A stretch of 64,000 nucleotides of DNA, from positions 1,588,501-1,652,500 of the forward strand of contig NZ_ABTR02000001.1 of NCBI RefSeq assembly GCF_000172975.1. Direction: 5' to 3'. The notes under the pieces were generated by a model. It made no database searches, had not been told where the DNA came from, and worked only from the letters and a program-made list of their open reading frames with translations. The DNA is from Dethiosulfovibrio peptidovorans DSM 11002. Its GTDB lineage: Bacteria > Synergistota > Synergistia > Synergistales > Dethiosulfovibrionaceae. Shown piece by piece: positions 8,319-17,164 of the stretch. A program made the translations under genes and the position numbers. Positions within the stretch are counted from its first letter, which is position 1. Each line of letters opens with the position of its first letter.

Positions 8319-9334
8319 GAGTCCTTTTCTTCTCCGTCGCTCCAGCGTCCGCTGCTTCTAGCCTTCTCCAGCTCGAGATAGTACTTTCGTTTCATCTCGT
8401 CCAGCTCCAGGGCCATGCGGCTCTCGAACTCTTTCTTGGCGAGCTCCAGTTTTCTGGCGTGCTCCGATTCCAGTTGGGCTAACCTGTGGTCCTTCAGAGA
8501 CATCTCCCTTTGTTTCTGCCCTAGTTCCTTCTCGAGGGCGGTGATCCGGGAGCTTTTTTCCCTCTCCAGATCCATCAGTTCTTTTCGGGCTCTTTGCTCC
8601 AGATCCCTAAGGTCGTCCTGGGCCCTTCTCTCCATGACCTTCAGCTGGTCCTTCAGGGAGGCTATCTGTCTGACGAATTGCTCCCGGATCTCCTTTTTCT
8701 CCGAATTGACCCGGTCCATCTCCTCGACTATGGCCCTCTTTTCTCTGTTAAGCCGTTCTCTTGCCACCGATTCCTCCGCGTTGAGGTCGGTAAGGTTACG
8801 AATCCTGTCCTCTAGGGAGCATTGGATGTCCTGTAGTTTGTTCTTCTCCTGCTGGAACTGGTTGTTCATATCCTCGATCTTGCCTGCGTGGAGTCCTTCG
8901 ATTTTCTTTATTTCGCTTCGAAGCGACTCTATCTCCTGGAGCAGGACGTATCTCTCGCCCTTGAGCGACTCGTTTTCCTTTCTCTGTACCTCCATGGCTC
9001 TCAGAGAGTTATTGGTGCGGTCCAGCTCTTCCCTGAGGTCCCTGCACTCCTGTTCGGAGCGCTGAAGCTTTTTCTCACAGTTTTCCTTGCCCGTCTCGAG
9101 GGAGTCTTTGTCCTGTTGGACCATCTCGAGCCTCTGGTTCGTGTCTCGGAACTCCCTCTCCAGGGATAAAAGATTGTCCTTTAAGGTCTCTATGCTTTTG
9201 TCCCTGGTTTCAAGTTCGTCGTGTATCTTCTGCCTGAAAAGATGGATCGAGCTATAAAGGGTCTCCATCGTCTCGCAGACCTTTTTCTCCTCCTCGCTTT
9301 CCGTGAAGGAGACTATTCTGTCTCTATCGTCCAT
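8315..9334 (-). CDS. Coiled-coil protein of unknown function
   Basis: 339-residue protein made almost entirely of charged heptad-like repeats: long runs of Glu, Lys, Arg, Gln and Leu from about residue 35 to 330. There is no signal peptide, membrane segment or catalytic motif that I recognise. The short C-terminus (SSGRWSDGEEKDS) is probably disordered. The ATG at 9334 has GAGGTGAT upstream. It overlaps the ABC-F ATPase by 4 bases and heads the three-gene operon with the FKBP chaperone, so a link to translation or folding is possible, but this is only context. The homology content of coiled coils is low, so no name is offered. Confidence 0.72.
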   Translation of the reverse strand: MDDRDRIVSFTESEEEKKVCETMETLYSSIHLFRQKIHDELETRDKSIETLKDNLLSLEREFRDTNQRLEMVQQDKDSLETGKENCEKKLQRSEQECRDLREELDRTNNSLRAMEVQRKENESLKGERYVLLQEIESLRSEIKKIEGLHAGKIEDMNNQFQQEKNKLQDIQCSLEDRIRNLTDLNAEESVARERLNREKRAIVEEMDRVNSEKKEIREQFVRQIASLKDQLKVMERRAQDDLRDLEQRARKELMDLEREKSSRITALEKELGQKQREMSLKDHRLAQLESEHARKLELAKKEFESRMALELDEMKRKYYLELEKARSSGRWSDGEEKDS

Positions 9335-9371
9335 GTCATATCACCTCGTTCGATGCGACCTTCAGGGACCC

Positions 9372-9399
9372 ATTATAACAACGGCCCTCCCTTTTGTAA
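9372..9399 (-). promoter_or_regulatory. Candidate sigma-70 promoter for the coiled-coil/ABC-F/FKBP operon
   Basis: On the minus strand, TTACAA (9399-9394) and a perfect TATAAT (9377-9372) are separated by 16 bases, about 30 bases upstream of the start codon region. Found by eye only. Confidence 0.45.
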
Positions 9400-9456
9400 G
9401 ATGTCGGGTATAATTCCCGGAGAGAATCTTCTTGAAAAGCCGGAGGTGAGTCGATT

Positions 9457-11361
9457 TTGGATTCCTCTAAAAAGTCGGTGGAAGAGGCGGTATACCGTTT
9501 TTTCGACCGATACAGCGTCAGAGATCTGGAGGGTACATTGGAATGCTTTATCCCCGATGAAGGGCTTTATGTAGGAACGGGAGTCGACGAGGGTGGAGCA
9601 GGTATAGAGGGAATCCGAGCCATGATGGAACGTGATTTTAACAGTACGTCTTCCATTAAAATAGTCATCGAGGACCTCTGGAGCAGGGTATCCAGAGACG
9701 GAAAGAGCGCCTGCGCTTTCGTTCGAGGTAGAATGCACGCCTGCCTTGTGGATGGACATCTACTGGTCCCTCGTTTCAGAAAAACGATGTTTCTCGAACT
9801 TCATGACGATAGATGGCTCCAGTCTCATTCGCACATGTCTTTTCCCTGCATGGAGCAGGACGAAAAGAGCTCCTTCCCTGCGGTTAATCTCAAGGGGCGA
9901 TACGATCTTCTTTTCAGTAGAACCATAGACTCCATTCTCTTCCTGTCGCCACATACGTTGGATGTAATAGAGGCGAACCATGCGGCCCGTTCTCTGTGGG
10001 GCTTTTCCAAGGTAGAGTTGGAGGATCTTTCTCTGAAAGATCTTACGGGTGAAGAGACTTTCTTGAGGGTGAGGCAATTGTTCCTCGAAGAGGGCAGCTC
10101 TATGTTTTCGCTCGAAGGACTCGCGCTGAGAGAAGATGGAAGTGAGTTGGAGGTGGAGATCTCCTTGGAGAGGGTCTCAGTCGCCGGGTTGAGCTCCTGT
10201 CTTTGTATTGTAAGGGACATCTCCGATAGAAAAAAACAGGAGCGGGCTCTGCTTCGCTGTCTGGAGTTCGAGAAATTGATCTCCAGTCTGTCGTCCAAGG
10301 TGCTGTTGAAGGATGATTTGGACGAAGCTATCGAATTTGCCTTGGCCGCTTTGGGAAATTTTTCCGGTGCGCGATCCTGCTACATATTCCAGTTTTTCGA
10401 TCGAGGATCCATACGTTGTATGACTCACTGCTGGGAGAAGTTGAAAGGAACTGTGGAGCGATCCAATTTTCAGGATTTCCCGAGCGATAAATTCGAATAT
10501 TTTGTGGCCCGTCTCGAGGCAGGCGATCCTATCGTCATAGACGATGTACCGGCGATGGGAGACGAATGGGGCCTCCAGAGGGAGCTTCTGCAGAGACAGG
10601 GGCTGAAGTCATTCGTGGTGGTTCCCTTCTTCGTCTCGGGTCATCTGAAAGGTTATCTGGGGTTCGACGATGTCTGGGATTCCCGAAATTGGACTCCGGA
10701 GGATCTCGTGTTGCTGCAGGCCTTCTGCGATGTCTTGAGCCAGGCCATGGTCAAGAGAGAAGGGGAGGCCCGGCTCAGAAAAACCATGAACAGCAGCATA
10801 GAGGTGCTCTCCCGGGCGGTGGAGCAGAGGGATTTGTTTACCTCGGGACATCAGAAAAGGGTGTCCTCCCTGGCGGAAGCCATAGGGGTTAAACTAGGCT
10901 TCGACCCCTATCGGGCCGAGGGGATCAGGATTGCCGGGTTGCTCCACGATATAGGCAAGATAAACGTGCCTGCCGAGATACTGAACAAGCCCGGCCCTCT
11001 CTCGGCTCTGGAGTATCAGCTGGTCCAGAGGCACCCGGAGATAGGAAGGGACATCCTTGGCGACGTACACTTTCCGTGGCCCATAGCCGAGGCGGTGCTT
11101 CAGCATCATGAAAGGTTGGACGGGTCCGGCTATCCTCATGGACTGGTCGGCGACGCCATATCCCTGGATGCCAGGATACTTGGCGTCGCCGACGTGATGG
11201 AGGCTATGTGCTCCCATCGTCCCTACAGGCCCAGCCTAGGGTTGGACATCGCCTTAAACGAATTGAGGAAAAACAGAGACGTCCTTTACGATTCGGACGT
11301 CGTGGACGCCTGTTTTCAGCTGGCAGAGGAGGGATTCTTCTCCGAGCCGCCCTTCGCATAG
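9457..11361 (+). CDS. SnoaL-like / PAS / GAF / HD-GYP signalling protein
   Basis: 634-residue cytoplasmic sensor ending in an HD-GYP domain, the class that hydrolyses cyclic di-GMP. Domain order: a SnoaL/NTF2-like fold (about 1-135), a PAS domain (about 155-265, ending IVRDISDRKKQE), a GAF domain (about 270-430), then HD-GYP (about 440-625) with GLLHDIGK and HHERLDGSGYPHG, all metal-ligand residues present. There is no GGDEF or membrane segment. The TTG start has GGAGGTGAG 8 bases upstream. The 3' end overlaps the convergent flavoprotein gene by 46 bases. A second HD-GYP protein is encoded at 38286. The ligand of the N-terminal pocket is unknown. Confidence 0.88.
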   Translation: MDSSKKSVEEAVYRFFDRYSVRDLEGTLECFIPDEGLYVGTGVDEGGAGIEGIRAMMERDFNSTSSIKIVIEDLWSRVSRDGKSACAFVRGRMHACLVDGHLLVPRFRKTMFLELHDDRWLQSHSHMSFPCMEQDEKSSFPAVNLKGRYDLLFSRTIDSILFLSPHTLDVIEANHAARSLWGFSKVELEDLSLKDLTGEETFLRVRQLFLEEGSSMFSLEGLALREDGSELEVEISLERVSVAGLSSCLCIVRDISDRKKQERALLRCLEFEKLISSLSSKVLLKDDLDEAIEFALAALGNFSGARSCYIFQFFDRGSIRCMTHCWEKLKGTVERSNFQDFPSDKFEYFVARLEAGDPIVIDDVPAMGDEWGLQRELLQRQGLKSFVVVPFFVSGHLKGYLGFDDVWDSRNWTPEDLVLLQAFCDVLSQAMVKREGEARLRKTMNSSIEVLSRAVEQRDLFTSGHQKRVSSLAEAIGVKLGFDPYRAEGIRIAGLLHDIGKINVPAEILNKPGPLSALEYQLVQRHPEIGRDILGDVHFPWPIAEAVLQHHERLDGSGYPHGLVGDAISLDARILGVADVMEAMCSHRPYRPSLGLDIALNELRKNRDVLYDSDVVDACFQLAEEGFFSEPPFA

Positions 11362-12605
11362 AGGCCCGCCTCGTTCCCGGCCACGTAGCCGGTGGACCAG
11401 CATACCTGTAGATTGTAGCCCCCGGTGGGGCCGTCCAGATCCAGAATCTCCCCGGCGAAGAAAAGCCCGGCGGTCTTTTTCGATGCCATAGTCTTGGGAT
11501 CCACGTCCTTCAACGAGACTCCTCCAGAGGTTATGACGGACCATCGATATCCTAAAAAACCTGTAGGGGTTATGGGAAGGGATTTTACCGCCTCTATGAG
11601 ATCCTTTCTTTGCTCCTTGGTGACCTCGTCCACCCTGGTTTCCGCCGGGATCCCAGCGGCCTCCATTATCACCGGGATTATGGCCCGGGGCAGCAGATCC
11701 TTCAGGCCGTTCTTCAACAGCTCTCTCCTGTGGGCCTCCAGGTCCCTAAGGATCCTGGCGTTCAGCTTACCCTTGTCCAATGCTGGTTTTAGATCCAAAA
11801 ACAAGGTGGAGGGGCCCTTGGTCAAGGACGCCCCTATCTCCTTGGCCATATCCATCACGATAGGTCCGCTTATGCCGAAATGGGTGAACAGCATCTCTCC
11901 GAAACGGTCGGATACCCTCTTCCCTCCCCTCCACAGGGAGAGAGACACGTTTCTCAATGTTAGTCCCTGTAGCTCGGAGCACCACGTCTCCTCGGTCTTC
12001 ACCGGGCATATGGCTGGCTCTGGCCCTACTATGCGGTGTCCCGTATCCTTCGCCCAGCTATAGCCGTCGCCGGTGGACCCGGTGCCGGGATAGGACATTC
12101 CTCCGGTGGTCACTATCACCGAAGAAGCCGACATGGTTCCTCTATCGGTAACTATCCCGGTGATCTTGCCGTCGGAGACGGTCAACCCTCGGGCGGTGGT
12201 CGCGGTGAATATCTTGACCTTCCCCTCGAACATGAAGTCGCTCAGGGCGTTTACGACGTCCTCGCTGTTCAGTCCGGTCTCGGGGAACACCCTGGATCCT
12301 CTCTCGACCTTGGTTGCCACCCCTCTGGATCGGAAGAACTCCAGGGTATCCTCCACTCCGAAACGACTGAGAGATGAAAGCAGAAACCGGCCGTTTCTGC
12401 CGAAAGGGTCCACCAGCTTCAGAGGATCTTTCTCCATGTGGGTCAGGTTGCATCGTCCCTTGCCGGTTATTGCAAGCTTGACTCCGAGCCTGTCGTTCTT
12501 CTCCACCAACGCCACTGAGGCGCCGGTCTCGGCGGCCTTCCCAGCTGCCATCATTCCAGCCGGTCCGCCTCCTACGACTATGACGTCGAACTTCTCTAAT
12601 TGCAC
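11316..12605 (-). CDS. HI0933/YhiN-like flavoprotein (NAD(P)/FAD-dependent oxidoreductase)
   Basis: 429-residue FAD-binding protein of the HI0933 family, conserved but of uncertain substrate. The Rossmann motif VVGGGPAGMMAAGKAAE begins near residue 10, followed by the family block KLAITGKGRCNLTH (about 47-60). The middle part has TTGGMSYPGTGSTGDGYSWA, and the C-terminus has ITSGGVSLKDVDPKTM and GLFFAGEILDLDGPTGGYNLQ, which close the FAD site. Length is normal. Its 3' end overlaps the HD-GYP gene on the other strand by 46 bases. No partner gene nearby helps assign a reaction. Confidence 0.9.
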   Translation of the reverse strand: MQLEKFDVIVVGGGPAGMMAAGKAAETGASVALVEKNDRLGVKLAITGKGRCNLTHMEKDPLKLVDPFGRNGRFLLSSLSRFGVEDTLEFFRSRGVATKVERGSRVFPETGLNSEDVVNALSDFMFEGKVKIFTATTARGLTVSDGKITGIVTDRGTMSASSVIVTTGGMSYPGTGSTGDGYSWAKDTGHRIVGPEPAICPVKTEETWCSELQGLTLRNVSLSLWRGGKRVSDRFGEMLFTHFGISGPIVMDMAKEIGASLTKGPSTLFLDLKPALDKGKLNARILRDLEAHRRELLKNGLKDLLPRAIIPVIMEAAGIPAETRVDEVTKEQRKDLIEAVKSLPITPTGFLGYRWSVITSGGVSLKDVDPKTMASKKTAGLFFAGEILDLDGPTGGYNLQVCWSTGYVAGNEAGLYAKGGSEKNPSSAS

Positions 12606-12794
12606 TTTAAAAACCCCTCCCGATAACTTCGTGAGGTTATCATACCATCACCCCGAGGGAATCCAGTGGTTAAACAATATGTTCTTTTTCTTCTTCTCGT
12701 TAGGCCCCTTGACCTGTATAATGTATATTGCTAATCTTGTCACAAAGTAGAACCGAGGCCGAATTCGGTCCATAGAGAAGAGGAGGAATGACCT

Positions 12795-14015
12795 ATGTGG
12801 GATGCCAAGATGCCTATTCACGAGATACGAGAGATAAGGGCCAAGACCACAGTCTACCTTGGAGTAGGAGCCATCGCCAAGATAGACGACATCGTGGGGG
12901 ATCTTAAGGGAAAGGGAATCGAGAAGGTGCTCTGCGTTACTGGGAGAGGGTCCTATAAGAAGACCGGTGCCTGGGATCACGTCACCGCTGCCTTCGAGAA
13001 ACACGGAGTCGAGCACGTTCTGTTCGACAAGATTCGTCCCAATCCCGAGGCCGACGACGTCGACGCAGCCGCGAAGATGGGCCGCGACTTTGGCGCACAG
13101 GCGGTGGTAGCCATAGGTGGAGGAAGTCCCATAGACGCTGGAAAGAGCGCCGCCATCCTCATGGAGTACAAGGACCAGGATGCCAGGAGCCTCTACGAGT
13201 TCAAGTTCACCCCGGAGAAGGCCGCTCCCATCGTGGCCATAAACCTGACCCACGGAACCGGAACAGAGGCGGACCGTTTTGCCGTCGTGACCATACCGGA
13301 GAAGGAATACAAGCCGGCCATCGCCTACGATTGCATCTATCCCGCCTACGCGATAGACGATCCGGCACTCATGACCGGTCTGTCCGCCGCTCAGACCCGC
13401 TTTACCGCCATAGACGCGATCAACCACGTCACGGAGGCGGCCACGACCAAGGTCGCCACTCCCTACACCGTCCTTCTGGCCAAGGAGGTGGTGCGTCTGG
13501 TGGCTAAATACCTGCCTCAGGCTCTTCAGAATCCCGATGATCTCACCGCCCGCTACTATCTGCTTTACGCCTCCCTTATAGCGGGGATATGCTTCGACAA
13601 CGGCCTGCTTCACTTCACACACGCTCTGGAGCATCCCCTGAGCGGCGTGAAGCCCGATCTGGCCCACGGTCTGGGGCTCGCCATGATCCTTCCTGCCGTG
13701 CTGCGCCAGATATACGTGGCTCAGCCCGAGGTCCTGGCGGAGCTCTACGCCCCCATAGTATCGGACCTCAAGGGAATTCCCGCCGAGGCCGACATGATGG
13801 CCCGCAAGGTCGAACGCTGGCTTTACGACATGGGAGTCACCTCCAAGCTTTCCGACGAGGGCTACACCGATGCGGACATCCCCAAGTTGGTCAAACTGAC
13901 TCAGACCACCCCGTCGCTGGACGGACTGCTCTCCATGGCTCCCGTTCCCGCCGGAGCGGACGTCATAGAGAGGATCTACAGGGACTCGATGAACCCCTAC
14001 GTGTGCTGCTGCTGA
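12795..14015 (+). CDS. Iron-containing alcohol dehydrogenase
   Basis: 406-residue group III NAD(P)-dependent dehydrogenase. The dinucleotide-binding signature GGGSPIDAGK is at 108-117; the metal ligands D207, H211, H276 and H291 are present in DAINH, HFTHALEH and AHGLGLA. Family members reduce aldehydes or oxidise alcohols in fermentation. The ATG at 12795 follows a GAGGAGG ribosome site. The protein ends in Tyr-Val-Cys-Cys-Cys, which is unusual for the family. It is monocistronic and followed by a strong terminator. Codons are strongly biased to C-ending forms, as in highly expressed genes, so an abundant fermentative role is likely. The substrate is not known. Confidence 0.9.
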   Translation: MWDAKMPIHEIREIRAKTTVYLGVGAIAKIDDIVGDLKGKGIEKVLCVTGRGSYKKTGAWDHVTAAFEKHGVEHVLFDKIRPNPEADDVDAAAKMGRDFGAQAVVAIGGGSPIDAGKSAAILMEYKDQDARSLYEFKFTPEKAAPIVAINLTHGTGTEADRFAVVTIPEKEYKPAIAYDCIYPAYAIDDPALMTGLSAAQTRFTAIDAINHVTEAATTKVATPYTVLLAKEVVRLVAKYLPQALQNPDDLTARYYLLYASLIAGICFDNGLLHFTHALEHPLSGVKPDLAHGLGLAMILPAVLRQIYVAQPEVLAELYAPIVSDLKGIPAEADMMARKVERWLYDMGVTSKLSDEGYTDADIPKLVKLTQTTPSLDGLLSMAPVPAGADVIERIYRDSMNPYVCCC

Positions 14016-14029
14016 TCTTTAAATCAAAA

Positions 14030-14070
14030 GAGGAGAGGCGATCCAGCTGGGTCGCCTCTCCTCCTTTTTA
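14030..14070. terminator. Terminator between the alcohol dehydrogenase and tex
   Basis: Arms 14030-14041 and 14052-14063 (GAGGAGAGGCGA against TCGCCTCTCCTC) followed by CTTTTTATTTTT on the plus strand. It lies between convergent genes and may act in both directions. Confidence 0.88.
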
Positions 14071-16221
14071 TTTTTCGTCCGTTTTGGGAAAGTCCTTCTT
14101 CTTCATCGATAGGGATAGCCGCTTTCTCTTCAGGTCTACGTCCAACACCGCTACCTCCACCGTCTGTCCCGGCTTGGCCGCCTGATGGGGGTCCTTTACG
14201 AAACGATCGGACAGGCGACTGACGTGGACCAGGCCGTCCTGGTGAACTCCGACGTCCACAAAGGCTCCGAAATCCGTGACGTTGGTCACTATTCCCGGCA
14301 GAACCATACCGGCCCTAAGGTCCGACAGCTCGGACACGGAGGGATCGAAGGAGAAGGGCTGAAGCCTTTCCCTAGGGTCCCTGCCGGGCTTAGCCAGCTC
14401 TGACAGTATGTCGTTCACCGTAGGCAGTCCCACGTCTCCTCCGACGTAGCGACCGGGATCTATGGATTTTCGCAGTTCCCCGTCCTCCAGAAGGTCCGAG
14501 ATGGACCTGCCCAGATCTTCGGCCATGGAGTTGACCAGGTCGTATCTCTCGGGGTGGACGGCGCTGTTGTCAAGCGGATGGGAACCTCCCCTGATCCTGA
14601 GAAATCCCGCCGCCTGCTGGTAGGTCTTTGGTCCCAGGCCGGATACCTTCAGTAGATCCTTTCTGGTCTTGAAGGGGCCTTCCTTTCGTCTTCTCTCGAC
14701 CACAGACTTGGCCAGTTTGAGGCTCAGTCCGGAGACGAAGGAAAGAAGCTGAGGACTGGCGGTGTTGACCTCCACCCCTACGGAGTTGACGCAGGACGCC
14801 ACGACGTCGTCCAGGGCCTTCTTCAGTTCCTTCTGGTCCACGTCGTGCTGATACTGACCGACCCCGATGGATTTCGGGTCCACCTTCACCAGCTCCGCCA
14901 GAGGATCCATCAGCCGTCTGCCGATGGAGACCGCCCCCCGGTAGGACACGTCGAGGTCGGGAAACTCCTCTCTAGCCAGGGCGGAAGCCGAATATATGGA
15001 GGCTCCGCTCTCGTTGACCGAGTATATCTCGGCTCCCTCGGGCAGACAGTCCTTCAGGAACGCCTCCGTCTCCCTTCCGGCCGTTCCGTTGCCCACCGCG
15101 ACCGCCTCTATGCCGTATTGGCCGAATAGCTTGGCCACGCTTTCCATAGCCTGCTCTCGTCTCGCCTGAGAAGTGTGGGGGAAGACCGTTTCGTGATGGA
15201 GCATCTCTCCGGTCTCGTCCAGACAGACTAGCTTGCATCCCGTCCTGAACCCTGGATCCAGGGCCATCACCCTCTTCTGTCCAAGAGGAGGGGCCATCAG
15301 TACCTCCCTGACGTTCTTGACGAAAACGGAAATAGCCTCTCTGTCGGCCTTGCTCTTCAGGGCCTTTCTGGCCTCTGTCTCCATAGAGGACTCCAGCAGT
15401 CTCTTGTAGCCGTCCTCCACCGCCTCTTTCACCTGATTAGAGTCGGCCTTTTCGCCCTTGACGAATCGGCTCTCCAGTCTGTGGATGGCCGCCTCCTGAG
15501 GAGGACGGACCGACACGGAGAGAACTCCCTCGGACTCGCCTCTGAACATCGCCAATATCCGGTGGGAGGGGGCCTTCGCCATGGGCTCCTCCCAGTCGCT
15601 CCAGTCGGCGAAACGAGACCCTTCCTCCTCCTTGCCCGGTTTCATCTTGGCCTTCAGAGTTCCTCGGCGGACGAAAAGGGCCCTCATCTCCATCCTGGCC
15701 TCTCCGTTCTCGCTTATCTCCTCGGAGATGATGTTTCTCGCTCCTTCGAGAGCCTCCTGGATCGAGTTCACCCCCTGTTCCTCGTCCAGAAAGCGGGACG
15801 CCTCCGCCTCGAGGTCGGCACCCTCCTGAGACATTATGATCCGAGCCAGAGGCTCCAGCCCCTTCTCCCTGGCTACCGTCGCCTTCGTCCGCCTCTTGGG
15901 TCGGAAGGGCAGGTATATGTCCTCCAGGGCGGTCATGGTAGCCGCCTTGTCCAGCTTGGCCTTAAGCTCCTCTGTCAGAAGGCCTCTCTCCTCCAGAGAG
16001 CTCACCATGGATGCCCGACGTTTGTCCGTCTCGGCGAGCCTCTCCAGACCGTCCCTTATTCCCGCTATGGCGACCTCGTCCAGGCTTCCAGTCGCCTCCT
16101 TGCGATAACGGGCTATGAAGGGAACGGTGCATCCTTCCTCCAACAAGGCCGCCGTGGCCTCGACGTTCTTTCGGGGTATGCGGAGCTCCTTGGCCAGGAT
16201 CTCCTGGTGAGATAGTTCCAT
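14068..16221 (-). CDS. tex: Tex family RNA-binding transcription accessory protein
   Basis: 717-residue cytoplasmic nucleic-acid-binding protein. It shows the Tex order: an N-terminal helical region beginning ELSHQEILAKELRI, a YqgF-like nuclease fold (ALDPGFRTGCKLVCLDETG near 320-338), helix-hairpin-helix motifs (KVSGLGPKTYQQAAGFLRIRGG region, about 525-550), and a C-terminal S1 domain (about 635-705: GMVLPGIVTNVTDFGAFVDVG, then DLKRKRLSLSMK). Length and domain content are normal. It is a single gene with a terminator on one side and the divergent thi operon on the other. Members affect transcription elongation and RNA-linked stress; the exact role here is not shown. Confidence 0.94.
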   Translation of the reverse strand: MELSHQEILAKELRIPRKNVEATAALLEEGCTVPFIARYRKEATGSLDEVAIAGIRDGLERLAETDKRRASMVSSLEERGLLTEELKAKLDKAATMTALEDIYLPFRPKRRTKATVAREKGLEPLARIIMSQEGADLEAEASRFLDEEQGVNSIQEALEGARNIISEEISENGEARMEMRALFVRRGTLKAKMKPGKEEEGSRFADWSDWEEPMAKAPSHRILAMFRGESEGVLSVSVRPPQEAAIHRLESRFVKGEKADSNQVKEAVEDGYKRLLESSMETEARKALKSKADREAISVFVKNVREVLMAPPLGQKRVMALDPGFRTGCKLVCLDETGEMLHHETVFPHTSQARREQAMESVAKLFGQYGIEAVAVGNGTAGRETEAFLKDCLPEGAEIYSVNESGASIYSASALAREEFPDLDVSYRGAVSIGRRLMDPLAELVKVDPKSIGVGQYQHDVDQKELKKALDDVVASCVNSVGVEVNTASPQLLSFVSGLSLKLAKSVVERRRKEGPFKTRKDLLKVSGLGPKTYQQAAGFLRIRGGSHPLDNSAVHPERYDLVNSMAEDLGRSISDLLEDGELRKSIDPGRYVGGDVGLPTVNDILSELAKPGRDPRERLQPFSFDPSVSELSDLRAGMVLPGIVTNVTDFGAFVDVGVHQDGLVHVSRLSDRFVKDPHQAAKPGQTVEVAVLDVDLKRKRLSLSMKKKDFPKTDEK

Positions 16222-16345
16222 ATTTTAAAATCGCCTCCGTATTAGTCGATCCGTATCGATCTTACATAATACAGCAAAGGTCTGGAAAAATGGGGTAGAA
16301 AGGGTTATCTTGTCTATGGTAGCGATACTTCAGGAGGTGTATTTA

Positions 16346-17161
16346 TTGTCCATTTACAGAGGGCTCGCCATGACCGTGGCGGGCAGCGATTCGGGAGGTG
16401 GAGCTGGGATACAGGCGGACCTCAAGACCTTTGCGGCCCTGAGGGTCTTCGGAACCTCCGCCTTGACCGCCGTTACGGCTCAAAACAGCCTGGGAGTTCA
16501 GGCCATACACGATATACCGCCTGAAATTATATACGAGCAGATGAAATCGGTCTTGTCCGACTTCTCCATAGGGGCGGTCAAGACCGGCATGTTGGGAAAA
16601 ACTGACGCCATAGGAGTGGTCTGTCGGGCGGTAAGGGATTTCTCCGTCCATAAGCTGGTGGTGGACCCGGTGATGATAGCCCAGAGCGGCGACTCTCTCA
16701 TCCAGGACGACGCTGTATCGGCCATAAAGGAGGAACTGTTGCCTCTGGCTACCTTGGTGACGCCCAACGTCCCGGAGGCGGAGAGACTAAGCGGGCTGGA
16801 GGTATCCGACGTGGAGGGCATGATCGCAGCGGCCTCCGCCATAGCAGGAATGGGACCTCAGGCCGTGTTGGTAAAGGGAGGGCATCTGGAGGGCGAGAAG
16901 GTGGTCGACGTACTGTGGAGCTCGGGTAAACCGATCAAGTTCGAGTCTCCCAGGATAGACACGGAAAACAACCACGGCACCGGCTGTACCCTCAGCGCAG
17001 CCATAGCCTCCGAACTTGCCGCCGGATGCGAGCTGGACCTGGCGGTGGAAAGAGGTCGGGCCTATCTCATGATGGCCCTGGAGAGGGGCTTCAAGCCAGG
17101 CAAGGGATACGGCCCCACCGGTCACGCCGTGACCCCCGATTGGGTTAAGAAAGGAGAGTAG
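16346..17161 (+). CDS. thiD: Hydroxymethylpyrimidine/phosphomethylpyrimidine kinase
   Basis: 271-residue ribokinase-fold enzyme that phosphorylates 4-amino-5-hydroxymethyl-2-methylpyrimidine (HMP) twice to give HMP-PP for thiamine phosphate assembly. Motifs: [19 protein letters not shown] at the N-terminus (substrate loop), VKGGH near 195 and [14 protein letters not shown] near 225-238 (anion hole and catalytic region). The TTG at 16346 was chosen because AGGAGGTG lies 7 bases upstream; the upstream in-frame start at 16310 has no ribosome site. First gene of thiD-thiM-thiE, with gaps of 2-3 bases. No thiC is present in the window, consistent with salvage. Confidence 0.94.
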   Translation: MSIYRGLAMTVAGSDSGGGAGIQADLKTFAALRVFGTSALTAVTAQNSLGVQAIHDIPPEIIYEQMKSVLSDFSIGAVKTGMLGKTDAIGVVCRAVRDFSVHKLVVDPVMIAQSGDSLIQDDAVSAIKEELLPLATLVTPNVPEAERLSGLEVSDVEGMIAAASAIAGMGPQAVLVKGGHLEGEKVVDVLWSSGKPIKFESPRIDTENNHGTGCTLSAAIASELAAGCELDLAVERGRAYLMMALERGFKPGKGYGPTGHAVTPDWVKKGE

Positions 17162-17164
17162 AGC

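Noticed and set aside
12648-13667. 339-residue frame antisense to the alcohol dehydrogenase
   Set aside because: It is the mirror of a strongly GC-biased gene, shows no motif, and the sense strand has an intact enzyme with all ligands.
16222-16345. Search for a TPP riboswitch before thiD
   Set aside because: No CTGAGA or ACCTGA-type blocks are present; the only THI element is at 36.7 kb.
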